From NCBI GenBank assembly GCA_002312935.1, contig DCAT01000149.1, forward strand, positions 437 through 16,867: 16,431 bases of DNA, written 5' to 3'. This document shows, one piece after another, positions 8,029 to 15,139 of this stretch (its first letter is position 1; each line of letters opens with the position of its first letter). The translations under genes were made by a program, and so were the position numbers. Under the pieces are notes generated by a model. It worked only from the letters and a program-made list of their open reading frames with translations. It made no database searches and was not told the DNA's origin. The stretch comes from Oceanospirillaceae bacterium UBA1126 (GTDB taxonomy: Bacteria > Pseudomonadota > Gammaproteobacteria > Pseudomonadales > Balneatricaceae).

Positions 8029-8361
8029 CTAAAGTAAATCGTACTGTTTTAATTTTTTACGTAAAGTGCCTCGGTTAAGGCCAAGAAGCGCAGCCGCCTT
8101 AGACTGGTTATCTTGAGTGTGTTGCATTACACACTCAAACAATGGAGCCTCTACCTGATGCATAAATAAATCATATAACGCAGTGGTTTGTTGGCCATCA
8201 AGTTCGTTAAAGTACTGTGTTAAAGATTGTTCTACACTTTGGCGTAAGGACTTTGGCACTTGCCCTTTCTCGGCGTCATCATTATTTCTCACTGCCGTAT
8301 TGTTGCTACCGATAGGGGCCTCAGGCAACGTGTTTGTGGGGTTTTTGGTGTTATAGCTCAT
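8029..8361 (-). CDS. fis: DNA-binding protein Fis
   Basis: Nucleoid-associated homodimer that bends DNA and activates rRNA, tRNA and other growth-phase promoters. The conserved part runs from SLRQSVEQSLTQYF (38-51) through the dimer helices to the helix-turn-helix (about 85-106) with NQSKAAALLGLNRGTLRKKL and the C-terminus KQYDLL, as in pseudomonad Fis. The start at 8361 (MSYNTKNP, 110 residues) is four bases after the dusB stop; an upstream in-frame ATG at 8394 would overlap dusB by 29 bases and add 11 residues not seen in Fis. The first 35 residues are low-complexity and variable, as usual. Translational coupling to dusB is likely because no strong ribosome binding site is visible. Confidence 0.95.
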   Translation of the reverse strand: MSYNTKNPTNTLPEAPIGSNNTAVRNNDDAEKGQVPKSLRQSVEQSLTQYFNELDGQQTTALYDLFMHQVEAPLFECVMQHTQDNQSKAAALLGLNRGTLRKKLKQYDLL

Positions 8362-8365
8362 GGTA

Positions 8366-9361
8366 CTAAGCCGCCTGCTCTTCAGCGCTGTCAAAGTAGT
8401 GGTTTAAAAACTCAAGTTGCTGCAGTTGAGTCTGTAGGTGATTAAATAGTTTTCTTTGGGTAGGTTCTTGCTTTAGGTACCAGCCCACATGTTTGCGTGC
8501 AATGCGCGGCCCCATAACCTCTCCATACAAGCTATAAAGACCATATAGGTGTTGCTCTAATATGCGCCAAACTTTCGCATTGCTTGGTTTTTCTAGGGGT
8601 GCGCCATGCTTAAGGTAATGGTGCACCTGTTGGAAAAGCCAAGGGTTACCTTGGGCGCCTCTGCCGATCATAAGCCCATCAGCTTCAGTATAAGAGAGCA
8701 CATGGGCCGCATCTTCTGCAGTGTTGATGTCGCCGTTAGCAATCACTGGGATATTTAAGGCCTGCTTTATAGCAGCGATCGTGTCGTACTCTACCTCACC
8801 TTTAAATCCACAGGCACGGGTTCTGCCATGCACTGCGAGGGCTTGTATGCCCGCATCTTGGGCAATATTTGCAATATCTAAACCGTTACGTTGGTCAGTA
8901 CTCCATCCTGTGCGTATTTTTAATGTTACCGGCACATCTACGGCACAAACTACTGCTGTTAGTATGTCTTTCACTAATTTTGGGTCCCGCAGCAATGCTG
9001 AACCTGCAGCTTTTTTGAGTACTTTTTTTGCTGGGCAACCCATATTAATATCTATAATTTGTGCACCAAGTGCAACATTGGCCTGGGCTGCATACGCCAT
9101 TTGAGCCGGATCACTGCCGGCGATTTGCACACTAATCGGGGTGCTGTCATCAGCGTGGGGTAAGCGGCGTTGAGATTTTTGCGTATGCCACAAGGTGGTG
9201 TCAGAAGTGAGCATTTCGGCAACAGCTAGCCCCGCACCTAGGTGACGACATAGGTGCCGAAATGGGCGGTCAGTAATCCCCGCCATCGGTGCCAAAATCA
9301 GGCCATTTTCAAGCTGGTGAGGACCAATAGCAAAGCCGTGAATAACACTAGAGTAATTCAT
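8366..9361 (-). CDS. dusB: tRNA-dihydrouridine synthase B
   Basis: FMN-dependent enzyme that reduces a uridine in the tRNA D-loop to dihydrouridine. 331 residues with a TIM-barrel: ILAPMAGITDRPFR (22-35), VQIAGSDP (78-85), DINMGCPAKKV (104-114) with catalytic Cys109, VTLKIRTGW with Lys148, AVHGRTR, IANGDI and MIGRGAQGNPW (FMN phosphate). The C-terminal helical domain has GPRIARKHVGWYLK. The ATG at 9361 has only a weak upstream purine element, but homology begins shortly after it (a roughly 20-residue lead). It heads the dusB-fis-purH-purD run and has its own promoter (9420-9448). A DUF3426 gene often found just upstream in pseudomonads is absent. Confidence 0.96.
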   Translation of the reverse strand: MNYSSVIHGFAIGPHQLENGLILAPMAGITDRPFRHLCRHLGAGLAVAEMLTSDTTLWHTQKSQRRLPHADDSTPISVQIAGSDPAQMAYAAQANVALGAQIIDINMGCPAKKVLKKAAGSALLRDPKLVKDILTAVVCAVDVPVTLKIRTGWSTDQRNGLDIANIAQDAGIQALAVHGRTRACGFKGEVEYDTIAAIKQALNIPVIANGDINTAEDAAHVLSYTEADGLMIGRGAQGNPWLFQQVHHYLKHGAPLEKPSNAKVWRILEQHLYGLYSLYGEVMGPRIARKHVGWYLKQEPTQRKLFNHLQTQLQQLEFLNHYFDSAEEQAA

Positions 9362-9419
9362 TACAAGTTAAAAAATGCCTAAAATTTTCTGCAAAAAAGG
9401 GTTAACCAGCGAAGCCACT

Positions 9420-9448
9420 ATTGTACGAGTTGTACGTTTTTTGTTCAA
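9420..9448 (-). promoter_or_regulatory. Predicted sigma70 promoter of dusB-fis
   Basis: On the - strand, TTGAAC (9448-9443) and TACAAT (9425-9420) are separated by exactly 17 bases, a good sigma70 match about 60 bases before dusB. A perfect seven-base direct repeat TTGTACG, two bases apart on the + strand (9421-9436), overlaps the -10. An inverted repeat TCAAC-N6-GTTGA (9445-9460) overlaps the -35. These may be operator sites; no known regulator was recognised. Confidence 0.6.
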
Positions 9449-9552
9449 CTTAATTGTTGACCTAAACGCCTTAAAAATGCCCTCTTCATCAACGAATGGG
9501 AAGCCCAATTTATGCACTGAAAGTATATTTTTAGTCGTTACTACACCTGTGT

Positions 9553-10320
9553 TTAATTATTTGCACAAGAGAACAGAGTGCCTTTGCCATGCTGACCATC
9601 AATTAAATATTCCTTCGCTGAGCTAAGATCATAACCATTACATAGGAACATCTCACGTCCCTGATCCAGCATAAATTGGGCCGCCTTTAACTTGGTCACT
9701 ATGCCGCCAGTAGCAAACTCGTGAGTTGATGTATCTGGCTTTTCAAGCTCAGCTTGAGGAATGCTAGAAACCAGTTTGTACATCACAGCGTCATCATGTT
9801 CATTGGGATTCTTATCATAGTAGCCATCAATGTCACTAAGGATGACGAGAACGTCAGAACCACTATGGTGGGCTACATGAGCAGACAACTGATCATTATC
9901 ACCAAACACCTGTTCAGAGATCGTGGTGATGTCATTTTCATTAACGATTGGGAGGATGTTATTTTCAATCTGAGAATCTATAATTTGACGGAAAATCTCT
10001 ATGTGAGCTGCCGAATCAAAATCTTCCTCGGTCATCAGTACCTGGCTAGTATCTACATCGTATATATCAAACAGTGCTTTGTAGTTGCTCATCAAAATTG
10101 GCTGGCCTACGGCCGCAAGAACTTTTTTACTGATGTGCTTTTTTCGATCTAATTTGAGGGCTGTATAGCCTGATGAAACAGCGCCTGAAGAAACTAGAAT
10201 AACATCATAGAGTGACTGCAATTTGACGATAAATGAGACTAAATTAAGCATACGTTGTTTAGCCACTGCGTTGTTTTCTGTTAAAACACCACTCCCTACT
10301 TTTAATGTAATACGCTTCAT
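9553..10320 (-). CDS. Short (PUA-less) glutamate 5-kinase-like amino-acid kinase
   Basis: Amino-acid-kinase fold protein resembling ProB, which phosphorylates the gamma-carboxyl of glutamate in proline synthesis. 255 residues: N-terminal LKVGSGVLT (6-14), ILVSSGAVSSGY (41-52), KKVLAAVGQPILM (65-77), glutamate-site NEND (127-130) and FGDNDQLSA (139-147), nucleotide-site LSDIDGYYDKNP (161-172) and ATGGIVTKLKAA (203-214). It stops at GTLF-SCANN, right after the kinase domain, so the roughly 110-residue PUA domain of usual gammaproteobacterial ProB is missing. PUA-less ProB occurs in epsilonproteobacteria, and the sequence style recalls them; transfer is an inference. No proA or obg is nearby. 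It has its own extended -10 promoter upstream. Glutamate as substrate is likely but unproven. Confidence 0.85.
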   Translation of the reverse strand: MKRITLKVGSGVLTENNAVAKQRMLNLVSFIVKLQSLYDVILVSSGAVSSGYTALKLDRKKHISKKVLAAVGQPILMSNYKALFDIYDVDTSQVLMTEEDFDSAAHIEIFRQIIDSQIENNILPIVNENDITTISEQVFGDNDQLSAHVAHHSGSDVLVILSDIDGYYDKNPNEHDDAVMYKLVSSIPQAELEKPDTSTHEFATGGIVTKLKAAQFMLDQGREMFLCNGYDLSSAKEYLIDGQHGKGTLFSCANN

Positions 10321-10387
10321 TTAACCCTCACTGCGGTAGAAATTAATAAGATTTTTGTTACTCCTGTGTAATTAACTGCAATCTAGC

Positions 10388-10396
10388 ATTATAGCA
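10388..10396 (-). promoter_or_regulatory. Extended -10 promoter of the ProB-like gene
   Basis: The - strand reads TGC-TATAAT, a consensus extended -10, about 67 bases before the start of the ProB-like gene. No good -35 is present at 16-18 bases, as is usual for extended -10 promoters. A seven-base inverted repeat (TAGCATT / AATGCTA, 10384-10405) encloses it and could be an operator. Confidence 0.5.
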
Positions 10397-10617
10397 CAAA
10401 TGCTATTTAATCGATTGTGGCATTTGCCCTAAACGAGTGAACTGGCAAGCTAGTAGTTAAAGTGGGTGGGCTTCTCAAGCATTCGCTTATATCAATGACA
10501 TGAATTGGGCTATTTCGCAGGACAGATAACCCTAACCATTATCTGCCTGAAAACTTAGTTTTCATGAGGCTTTAAGTGACGCTTTACGCCTATAGAAAAT
10601 AGATTATATTTGAGATT

Positions 10618-10623
10618 TATAAT
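10618..10623 (+). promoter_or_regulatory. Possible -10 element for the NTF2-like gene
   Basis: A perfect TATAAT lies about 95 bases upstream of the NTF2-like start, in AT-rich sequence. The hexamer 17 bases upstream (GAAAAT) does not match a -35, so the call rests on the -10 alone. Confidence 0.3.
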
Positions 10624-10718
10624 AAGATTAGAGTTGCCTAATAAGAGAAAAGTTTAGTAAGTGGCCTTTATCAAGTTACTCAATCCGGTTGAATAACACA
10701 TCTAAAAGGAAAGTTATA

Positions 10719-11048
10719 ATGACCATGTACGATAAAATAAGCCAAGCCCATGCAGATAAAGATGTGACTGCTTTCATGGATCTTCTGCATGAAGATTTTG
10801 TTTTTGTTTTTCATAAATCAGGTAACAGTTTTTCCAAAAGCCAATGGGGTGAAATGCTTACTGGAATGTTTGCCAATGACAAGTTTGTTCAACATTCAAG
10901 TCGCTGCATTTATGAGAATGATGACATCTTAGTGCAACATATGTTGATGTCTTACCCAGATAATACAAAAGAAGCTGTTGTGGGCATTTCTATGCTTAAA
11001 GCTGGAAAGATTATTCGTATGGAAACTGGTGCGACCTCTTTGAATTAG
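10719..11048 (+). CDS. Small NTF2-like / SnoaL-like domain protein
   Basis: A 109-residue protein that looks like a single NTF2-like (SnoaL, DUF4440-type) alpha+beta cone fold: an N-terminal helix with HADKDVTAFMDLLHEDF, a second helix after FSKSQWGEML, and alternating beta strands ending in GISMLKAGKIIRMETG. This fold includes ketosteroid isomerases, polyketide cyclases and many small-molecule binders, so substrate and activity cannot be assigned. The ATG at 10719 follows AAAAGGA by eight bases. An in-frame TTG at 10689 would add ten residues without such a site. It is the only + strand gene in the accessory block and stands alone, divergent from the ProB-like gene and convergent with the permease. 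Confidence 0.75.
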   Translation: MTMYDKISQAHADKDVTAFMDLLHEDFVFVFHKSGNSFSKSQWGEMLTGMFANDKFVQHSSRCIYENDDILVQHMLMSYPDNTKEAVVGISMLKAGKIIRMETGATSLN

Positions 11049-11060
11049 CAAGGATGCTTG

Positions 11061-11085
11061 TTTGGTTCGTGCAAAGCCAACCAAA
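11061..11085. terminator. Weak hairpin between convergent genes
   Basis: Seven-base inverted repeat TTTGGTT / AACCAAA with an 11-base loop, 12 bases after the NTF2-like stop. AT-rich stem, no T-run following on the + strand. A weak candidate for transcription end of the NTF2-like gene. Confidence 0.3.
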
Positions 11086-11149
11086 ATCTAAGCCTCGGTG
11101 CGTAGAAAAGTTGCGTAACGCCAGCATGAAGCTCAGGAGAAATAAAGGG

Positions 11150-11914
11150 TTAAAACATGAGTGGGTAGTTTTTGAGTAAAATGTTAAGGCTCATGATAAA
11201 ACAAACCACCACCACCAGCGGCTTAATGAGTTTTGCACCCTTAGTCATTACCATGCTGGCGCCCACTGATGAGCCTACTAGCTGGCCTAACGCCATCACT
11301 CCACCTAGGACCCAGGCGATATCACCAAATAACATAAAATAGATTAAGGCCGCAAAATTACTGGTGAAGTTGAGAATCTTTGCCTGAGCAGTGCCTTTTG
11401 AAAGTCCGTAACCCAGCACTGAAACTAAAGCCAAGGCCATTAAGCTGCCTGTGCCTGGGCCAAAAAAACCATCATAAAACCCCAAGCATGGGCACACCAA
11501 GAGTATGAAAAAGAGTGTGGATAGTTTCTGTTTTTTGTTCTGGTCATTAATGTTGGGGGAGAGTAAAACATAGACGCCCATGGCCATGAGTAAAAACGGA
11601 AGGAATAAAACAAGCTTGCTGGAGTCAATTCGTAGTAATAACCAGCTACCGATAACTGAGCCAATAAATGTGAGCAATATCATGCCCTTCATTTCTTTTA
11701 AAACTACAAACTTGTTTTTGACAAAATAAATCGAGGCTACCAGAGTTCCCACTGAGCCTTGCAGTTTATTGGTCGCTATAGCCATAGAAGGTGGCATGCC
11801 CGTTAATATCAGTGCTGGGACGGTAATTAAACCGCCACCCCCTGCTAATGTGTCAACCCAGCCCGCAATCGCGGCGATTAAAAAAAGTAAAACTAATACT
11901 TCTGTACTGGGCAT
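11150..11914 (-). CDS. TauE/SafE family membrane permease (YfcA-like)
   Basis: Integral inner-membrane protein of the TauE/SafE (DUF81) family, often linked to export of sulfite or organosulfonates, although most members have no proven substrate. 254 residues with about eight hydrophobic segments. It carries the two family half-repeats: AGGGGLITVPALILTGMPPS with ATNKLQGSVGTLVA in the first half, and GFYDGFFGPGTGSLMALALV with ILNFTSNFAALIYF in the second. This pattern is that of the YfcA subgroup. AGGAA lies five bases before the ATG. It follows the other permease gene by 27 bases on the same strand, so they are probably cotranscribed with prmA. The two are different subtypes rather than a recent duplication. 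Confidence 0.9.
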   Translation of the reverse strand: MPSTEVLVLLFLIAAIAGWVDTLAGGGGLITVPALILTGMPPSMAIATNKLQGSVGTLVASIYFVKNKFVVLKEMKGMILLTFIGSVIGSWLLLRIDSSKLVLFLPFLLMAMGVYVLLSPNINDQNKKQKLSTLFFILLVCPCLGFYDGFFGPGTGSLMALALVSVLGYGLSKGTAQAKILNFTSNFAALIYFMLFGDIAWVLGGVMALGQLVGSSVGASMVMTKGAKLIKPLVVVVCFIMSLNILLKNYPLMF

Positions 11915-11941
11915 AAAAATTCCTAAACAGGGGAGTGTATA

Positions 11942-12691
11942 TTAGGCCTGTGGTGGGGCTAAATAGGTCCATAGAGCAACACAAATAATGGCTAATAAGC
12001 CAACTCCTAACCACTGCCGTACTACTTTAGCATCACGCTTTAGCATTTGTTGGTGGAATTTAAGCCCCAGCATGTGGCCCAAAGCTGTTGGTAAAAGTAG
12101 CATTAGCGACCACTGCCATTGCAAGTCTACGCCAGCGATAGCGAAAGCCAGCAGCTTAATGGATACAAGAATAAACCATAAGACGAAAAGGGTGTCACGA
12201 TAAGCTGAAAGAGGCATTTTTCGCACAGCAACGGCAACAATAAGGGGGGCGCCAATTAGTGAAGCACCGCTAAAATAGCCACCTAATATATATAGTAGCC
12301 GGTCTGCCCACGGGGACTGGCTTTTAATTTCCCATTTAATGACCCAAGTGATGGCGTAAAACCCAGTAATCGCATAAATGAAAATCACCATCCAATAAGT
12401 TGGCAGGCTTAATAAACCAATTACTCCAATGAGTTTGGGGATGATCATCCAAGTTAATGACTGCCTCAAAAACTGCTGGTCTACGTGTTTGAAACGTAAA
12501 CCAGTGGTAATGCCAGAGAAAAACAAAAGGTGGGTAGCCACAATGGGTAAAAAGAACAAAGGTTGGTCTTTTACTAATAACATGAGTGGTAAGCCCAGTG
12601 CAGCCCCACCAAAGCCTAAGCCTGCGCGCACGAAACCAGACCAAACAAAAATACCACTAATGAGCATTAGCTCAGTGTTACTAAAATCCAT
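11942..12691 (-). CDS. TauE/SafE family membrane permease (divergent subtype)
   Basis: A 249-residue polytopic membrane protein with about eight hydrophobic segments. FVRAGLGFGGAALGLPLMLL (20-39) is the first TauE repeat signature and GGYFSGASLIGAPLIVAVAV the second. Between them a long stretch (about 83-116) is almost wholly hydrophobic. It lacks the GGGG and TNKLQG motifs of its neighbour, so it belongs to another TauE/SafE branch. The start lies only six bases after the prmA stop with no clear ribosome binding site, which suggests translational coupling to prmA. Substrate unknown; anion or sulfur-compound export is a family-level guess. A pairing of the two permeases as a heteromer is possible but unsupported. 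Confidence 0.85.
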   Translation of the reverse strand: MDFSNTELMLISGIFVWSGFVRAGLGFGGAALGLPLMLLVKDQPLFFLPIVATHLLFFSGITTGLRFKHVDQQFLRQSLTWMIIPKLIGVIGLLSLPTYWMVIFIYAITGFYAITWVIKWEIKSQSPWADRLLYILGGYFSGASLIGAPLIVAVAVRKMPLSAYRDTLFVLWFILVSIKLLAFAIAGVDLQWQWSLMLLLPTALGHMLGLKFHQQMLKRDAKVVRQWLGVGLLAIICVALWTYLAPPQA

Positions 12692-12697
12692 AATGAG

Positions 12698-13591
12698 TTA
12701 GCGTTTTGTGCCGTCAATACGAACCCAATCCTCTTTAGAGACGACAGAATGCATATCAAACCAAGGCTCATAAGCGTCTATAACGGCACTGGCCTGATGC
12801 TCAAGAATACCAGATAGGGCAATTAAACCACCAGGCTTGGTGAGTTCAGCTAAGCGTGACGCCATATCGATCAATGGGCCTGCTAAGATGTTTGCAAGCA
12901 TGACATCTACGGCCTCACTAGGCGTATTTTCTGGTAGAAATACGGGAATCTTTTCAGCAGCAATGCCGTTGCGCTGAGCATTATCTATGGTGGCCGTTAA
13001 TGCTTGGGTATCGTTGTCTACGCCCACCACATGGTCAGCACCCATGAGTATAGCGCCAATGGCCAAAATCCCTGAGCCACAGCCATAATCAATAACCGTT
13101 TTTTCTTGCCAGTCTTGTTCGGCAATCCAGTGCAAGCATAACGCTGTAGTGGGGTGGCTACCTGTGCCAAAAGCGAGTCCTGGATCCAGCATTAAGTTTG
13201 CGGCAGTTGGGTCTGGAGCGGGTTTCCAGCTAGGGCAAACCCACAGGCGTTCACCAAATTTAATAGGTTCGAAGCGATCCATCCACTGCCTTTCCCAATC
13301 TTTGTCTTCTAGTATTTCTAGTTTGTGGGTTGGAAATGTAATGCCTGGGAAAGTGTCTACCCACCCGTTACTCAGGTGTTCTAGCAAGGTGTCAGCGTCT
13401 GTATCAGCCTCAAATAAGCCCATTACCCTGGTGTCTTGCCACAGAGGCGTGGTGCCTTTAATAGGCTCGAATACGGGCTGGTCTGCACCATCGAGCATGC
13501 TCACCGCCCCAGCACCACAAAGTAGCAGCATATCCTCTAAAAAATCAGAGTGTTCAGGCGTTGAAGATAAGGTGATTTGAACCCAAGGCAT
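12698..13591 (-). CDS. prmA: Ribosomal protein L11 methyltransferase
   Basis: SAM-dependent enzyme that trimethylates several amino groups of ribosomal protein L11. 297 residues, close to the E. coli length. The N-terminal substrate-recognition domain (about 1-60) begins MPWVQITLSSTPEHSDFLED and is followed by the linker DKDWERQWMDRFEPIKFGERLWVCPSW (97-122; residues near the active site). Then come LDPGLAFGTGSHPTT (135-149), the SAM loop VIDYGCGSGILAIGA (166-180), Asp192 in GVDNDTQAL, and the NxxxxPL-like ANILAGPL (233-240). The ATG is preceded by a weak AGAG. It follows accC after 193 bases, the usual order accB-accC-prmA. Non-essential in studied species. Confidence 0.96.
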   Translation of the reverse strand: MPWVQITLSSTPEHSDFLEDMLLLCGAGAVSMLDGADQPVFEPIKGTTPLWQDTRVMGLFEADTDADTLLEHLSNGWVDTFPGITFPTHKLEILEDKDWERQWMDRFEPIKFGERLWVCPSWKPAPDPTAANLMLDPGLAFGTGSHPTTALCLHWIAEQDWQEKTVIDYGCGSGILAIGAILMGADHVVGVDNDTQALTATIDNAQRNGIAAEKIPVFLPENTPSEAVDVMLANILAGPLIDMASRLAELTKPGGLIALSGILEHQASAVIDAYEPWFDMHSVVSKEDWVRIDGTKR

Positions 13592-13649
13592 GTGTGATCT
13601 CTGTAAGCGACTAAGCTTAATATGTTGGCGTTAAAAAAGGGCTCTAGCG

Positions 13650-13679
13650 TCCCATTTACATTGGTTAACGTAAATGGGA
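13650..13679. repeat. Inverted repeat in the accC-prmA gap
   Basis: Perfect 10-bp inverted repeat TCCCATTTAC / GTAAATGGGA with a 10-base loop. On the - strand a T6 run (13638-13633) follows 11 bases after the stem. A smaller stem GGGAA-CAGA-TTCCC (- strand, 13687-13674) shares the TCCC arm, so the two cannot form together. Possibly a terminator or attenuator before prmA; a Rho-independent terminator is uncertain because the T-run is displaced. Confidence 0.4.
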
Positions 13680-13784
13680 ATCTGTTCCCCTTGTTCCCTA
13701 GATCTATTGGCGTTCATGGCGCCTAAAAAGGTGTGGACATCGACCTTCACTAAACTGGGCTAGTGGCAGAGAAGGGAGACAGGC

Positions 13785-15125
13785 TTAAAGGCCTAGCTTC
13801 TTTTCTAAGTAGTGGATATTAACGCCACCCTCGGCAAAAAGAGCATCCCGTACAATTTCTTTTTGTAATGGGATGTTGGTCTTAATACCATCAATGATCA
13901 TTTCGTCTAAAGCCACTTCCATACGCTTTAGTGCTTCTTTACGAGTGGGCGCGTGGGTGATTATCTTAGCAATCATTGAGTCATAAAAAGGAGGTACGGT
14001 ATAGCCACTATATAGGTGTGAATCTACTCGAACGCCCAAACCACCTGGCGCGTGAAACTGGGTTACTTTACCTGGGCTTGGCATAAATGTTTTAGCATCT
14101 TCTGCGTTTATGCGGCACTCAAAGGCATGTCCGTTTATAGTGATATCTTCTTGCTTCACAGACAGTGGGTAACCACTGGCAACAAGCAGTTGTTCTTTGA
14201 TGATGTCTATACCAGTGATCATCTCGGACACTGGATGCTCTACCTGAACACGAGTGTTCATTTCAATAAAATAGAAACCACCGTCTTCATACAAAAATTC
14301 AAACGTACCTGCACCACGGTAACCGATCTCAAGGCAGGCATCAGTGCAGCTTTTAAGCACTTGCGCGCGGGCCGCTGCATCCATATGTGGGGCGGGTGCT
14401 TCTTCTACCACTTTTTGATGGCGACGCTGCATAGAACAATCGCGATCATAAAGGTGAATAACACCACCTTGGCCATCAGCTAAAATTTGTACCTCTACAT
14501 GGCGAGGGTTCTGTAAGAACTTTTCCATGTAAACTGTATCGTTACCAAAGGCACTTTTGGACTCCGCCTTGGTCACTAAAATGGACGTAATCAGGGTTTC
14601 TTCATTGTGGACAACGCGCATTCCACGACCACCACCCCCAGCTGAAGCTTTAATAATAACGGGATAGCCGATGCCTCTTGCAATGCGTTTAGTACGCTCT
14701 TCGTCATCGTCTAGAGGGCCATCAGACCCTGGCACTGTGGGTACACCTGATTGCTGCATCGCTTTAATTGCGGCAACTTTATCACCCATTATACGAATGG
14801 TTGCTGCTGTGGGACCTATAAAGGTAAAGCCACTGCTTTCTACCATTTCTGCAAAGTCAGCATTTTCTGCTAAGAACCCATATCCTGGGTGAATGCCTGT
14901 GGCATGGGTAACTTCCGCAGCAGATAAAATGCGGGGGATATTTAAATAGCTTTCAGTAGACGAATTTGGGCCAATACATACCGCCTCATCAGCTAAGCGC
15001 ACGTGCATAAGGTCTTTGTCTGCCTTGGAGTGCACAGCTACAGTCTTGATGCCTAGTTCTTTACAGGCACGCAAAATGCGCAGGGCAATTTCTCCACGGT
15101 TAGCGATAACAACTTTTTCTAACAT
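13785..15125 (-). CDS. accC: Acetyl-CoA carboxylase, biotin carboxylase subunit
   Basis: Carboxylates the biotin on AccB with bicarbonate and ATP, the first half-reaction of fatty-acid synthesis. 446 residues, very close to the E. coli enzyme, with the same residue numbering for its active site: Lys116, Lys159, the glycine loop SAGGGGRGM (161-169), His209, Lys238, Glu276, Glu288, Asn290, Arg292, Glu296 and Arg338, with MNTRVQVEHPVSE (289-301) intact. The N-terminus MLEKVVIANRGEIALRILRA is typical. GGAG lies six bases before the ATG, and the accB stop is 14 bases upstream, so accBC form one unit. In E. coli this unit is autoregulated by AccB; nothing in the sequence tests that here. A small hairpin surrounds the stop. 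Confidence 0.98.
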   Translation of the reverse strand: MLEKVVIANRGEIALRILRACKELGIKTVAVHSKADKDLMHVRLADEAVCIGPNSSTESYLNIPRILSAAEVTHATGIHPGYGFLAENADFAEMVESSGFTFIGPTAATIRIMGDKVAAIKAMQQSGVPTVPGSDGPLDDDEERTKRIARGIGYPVIIKASAGGGGRGMRVVHNEETLITSILVTKAESKSAFGNDTVYMEKFLQNPRHVEVQILADGQGGVIHLYDRDCSMQRRHQKVVEEAPAPHMDAAARAQVLKSCTDACLEIGYRGAGTFEFLYEDGGFYFIEMNTRVQVEHPVSEMITGIDIIKEQLLVASGYPLSVKQEDITINGHAFECRINAEDAKTFMPSPGKVTQFHAPGGLGVRVDSHLYSGYTVPPFYDSMIAKIITHAPTRKEALKRMEVALDEMIIDGIKTNIPLQKEIVRDALFAEGGVNIHYLEKKLGL

Positions 15126-15139
15126 AGGAAACTCCGGTA

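Larger units (their letters stand above)
10321..10718. other. Divergent intergenic region with hairpins and promoters
   Basis: About 400 bases between the ProB-like gene (-) and the NTF2-like gene (+), with no credible gene. It holds a - strand extended -10 (10388-10396), a + strand TATAAT (10618-10623), a bulged hairpin at 10518-10549 (CAGATAA-N9-TTATCTG core, extended by CAGG/CCTG) and an adjoining palindrome TGAAAAC-TTA-GTTTTCA at 10548-10564. A TAGCATT/AATGCTA repeat surrounds the - strand -10. No repeat ends or transposase remnants were recognised. Confidence 0.6.

Noticed and set aside
8362..8394. Upstream start for fis at 8394
   Set aside because: It would overlap dusB by 29 bases and add residues not typical of Fis; the ATG at 8361 just after the dusB stop fits better.
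9375..9626. 83-codon + strand frame across the dusB promoter and the end of the ProB-like gene
   Set aside because: Overlaps a good - strand promoter and a real gene; no ribosome binding site or recognisable motif.
9754..10152. 132-codon + strand frame opposite the ProB-like gene
   Set aside because: Shadow of the kinase gene, whose motifs are all in frame on the - strand.
10321..10718. Possible integron attC site or insertion-sequence remnant
   Set aside because: Inverted repeats are present but no attC core sites, terminal repeats, target duplications or transposase fragments could be seen.
13149..13580. 143-codon open frame on the + strand opposite prmA
   Set aside because: Antisense to a strongly conserved gene, composition follows the prmA codon pattern, no recognisable domain.
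14052..14483. 143-codon open frame on the + strand opposite accC
   Set aside because: Antisense to accC, whose active-site residues are all intact; the frame has no domain features.
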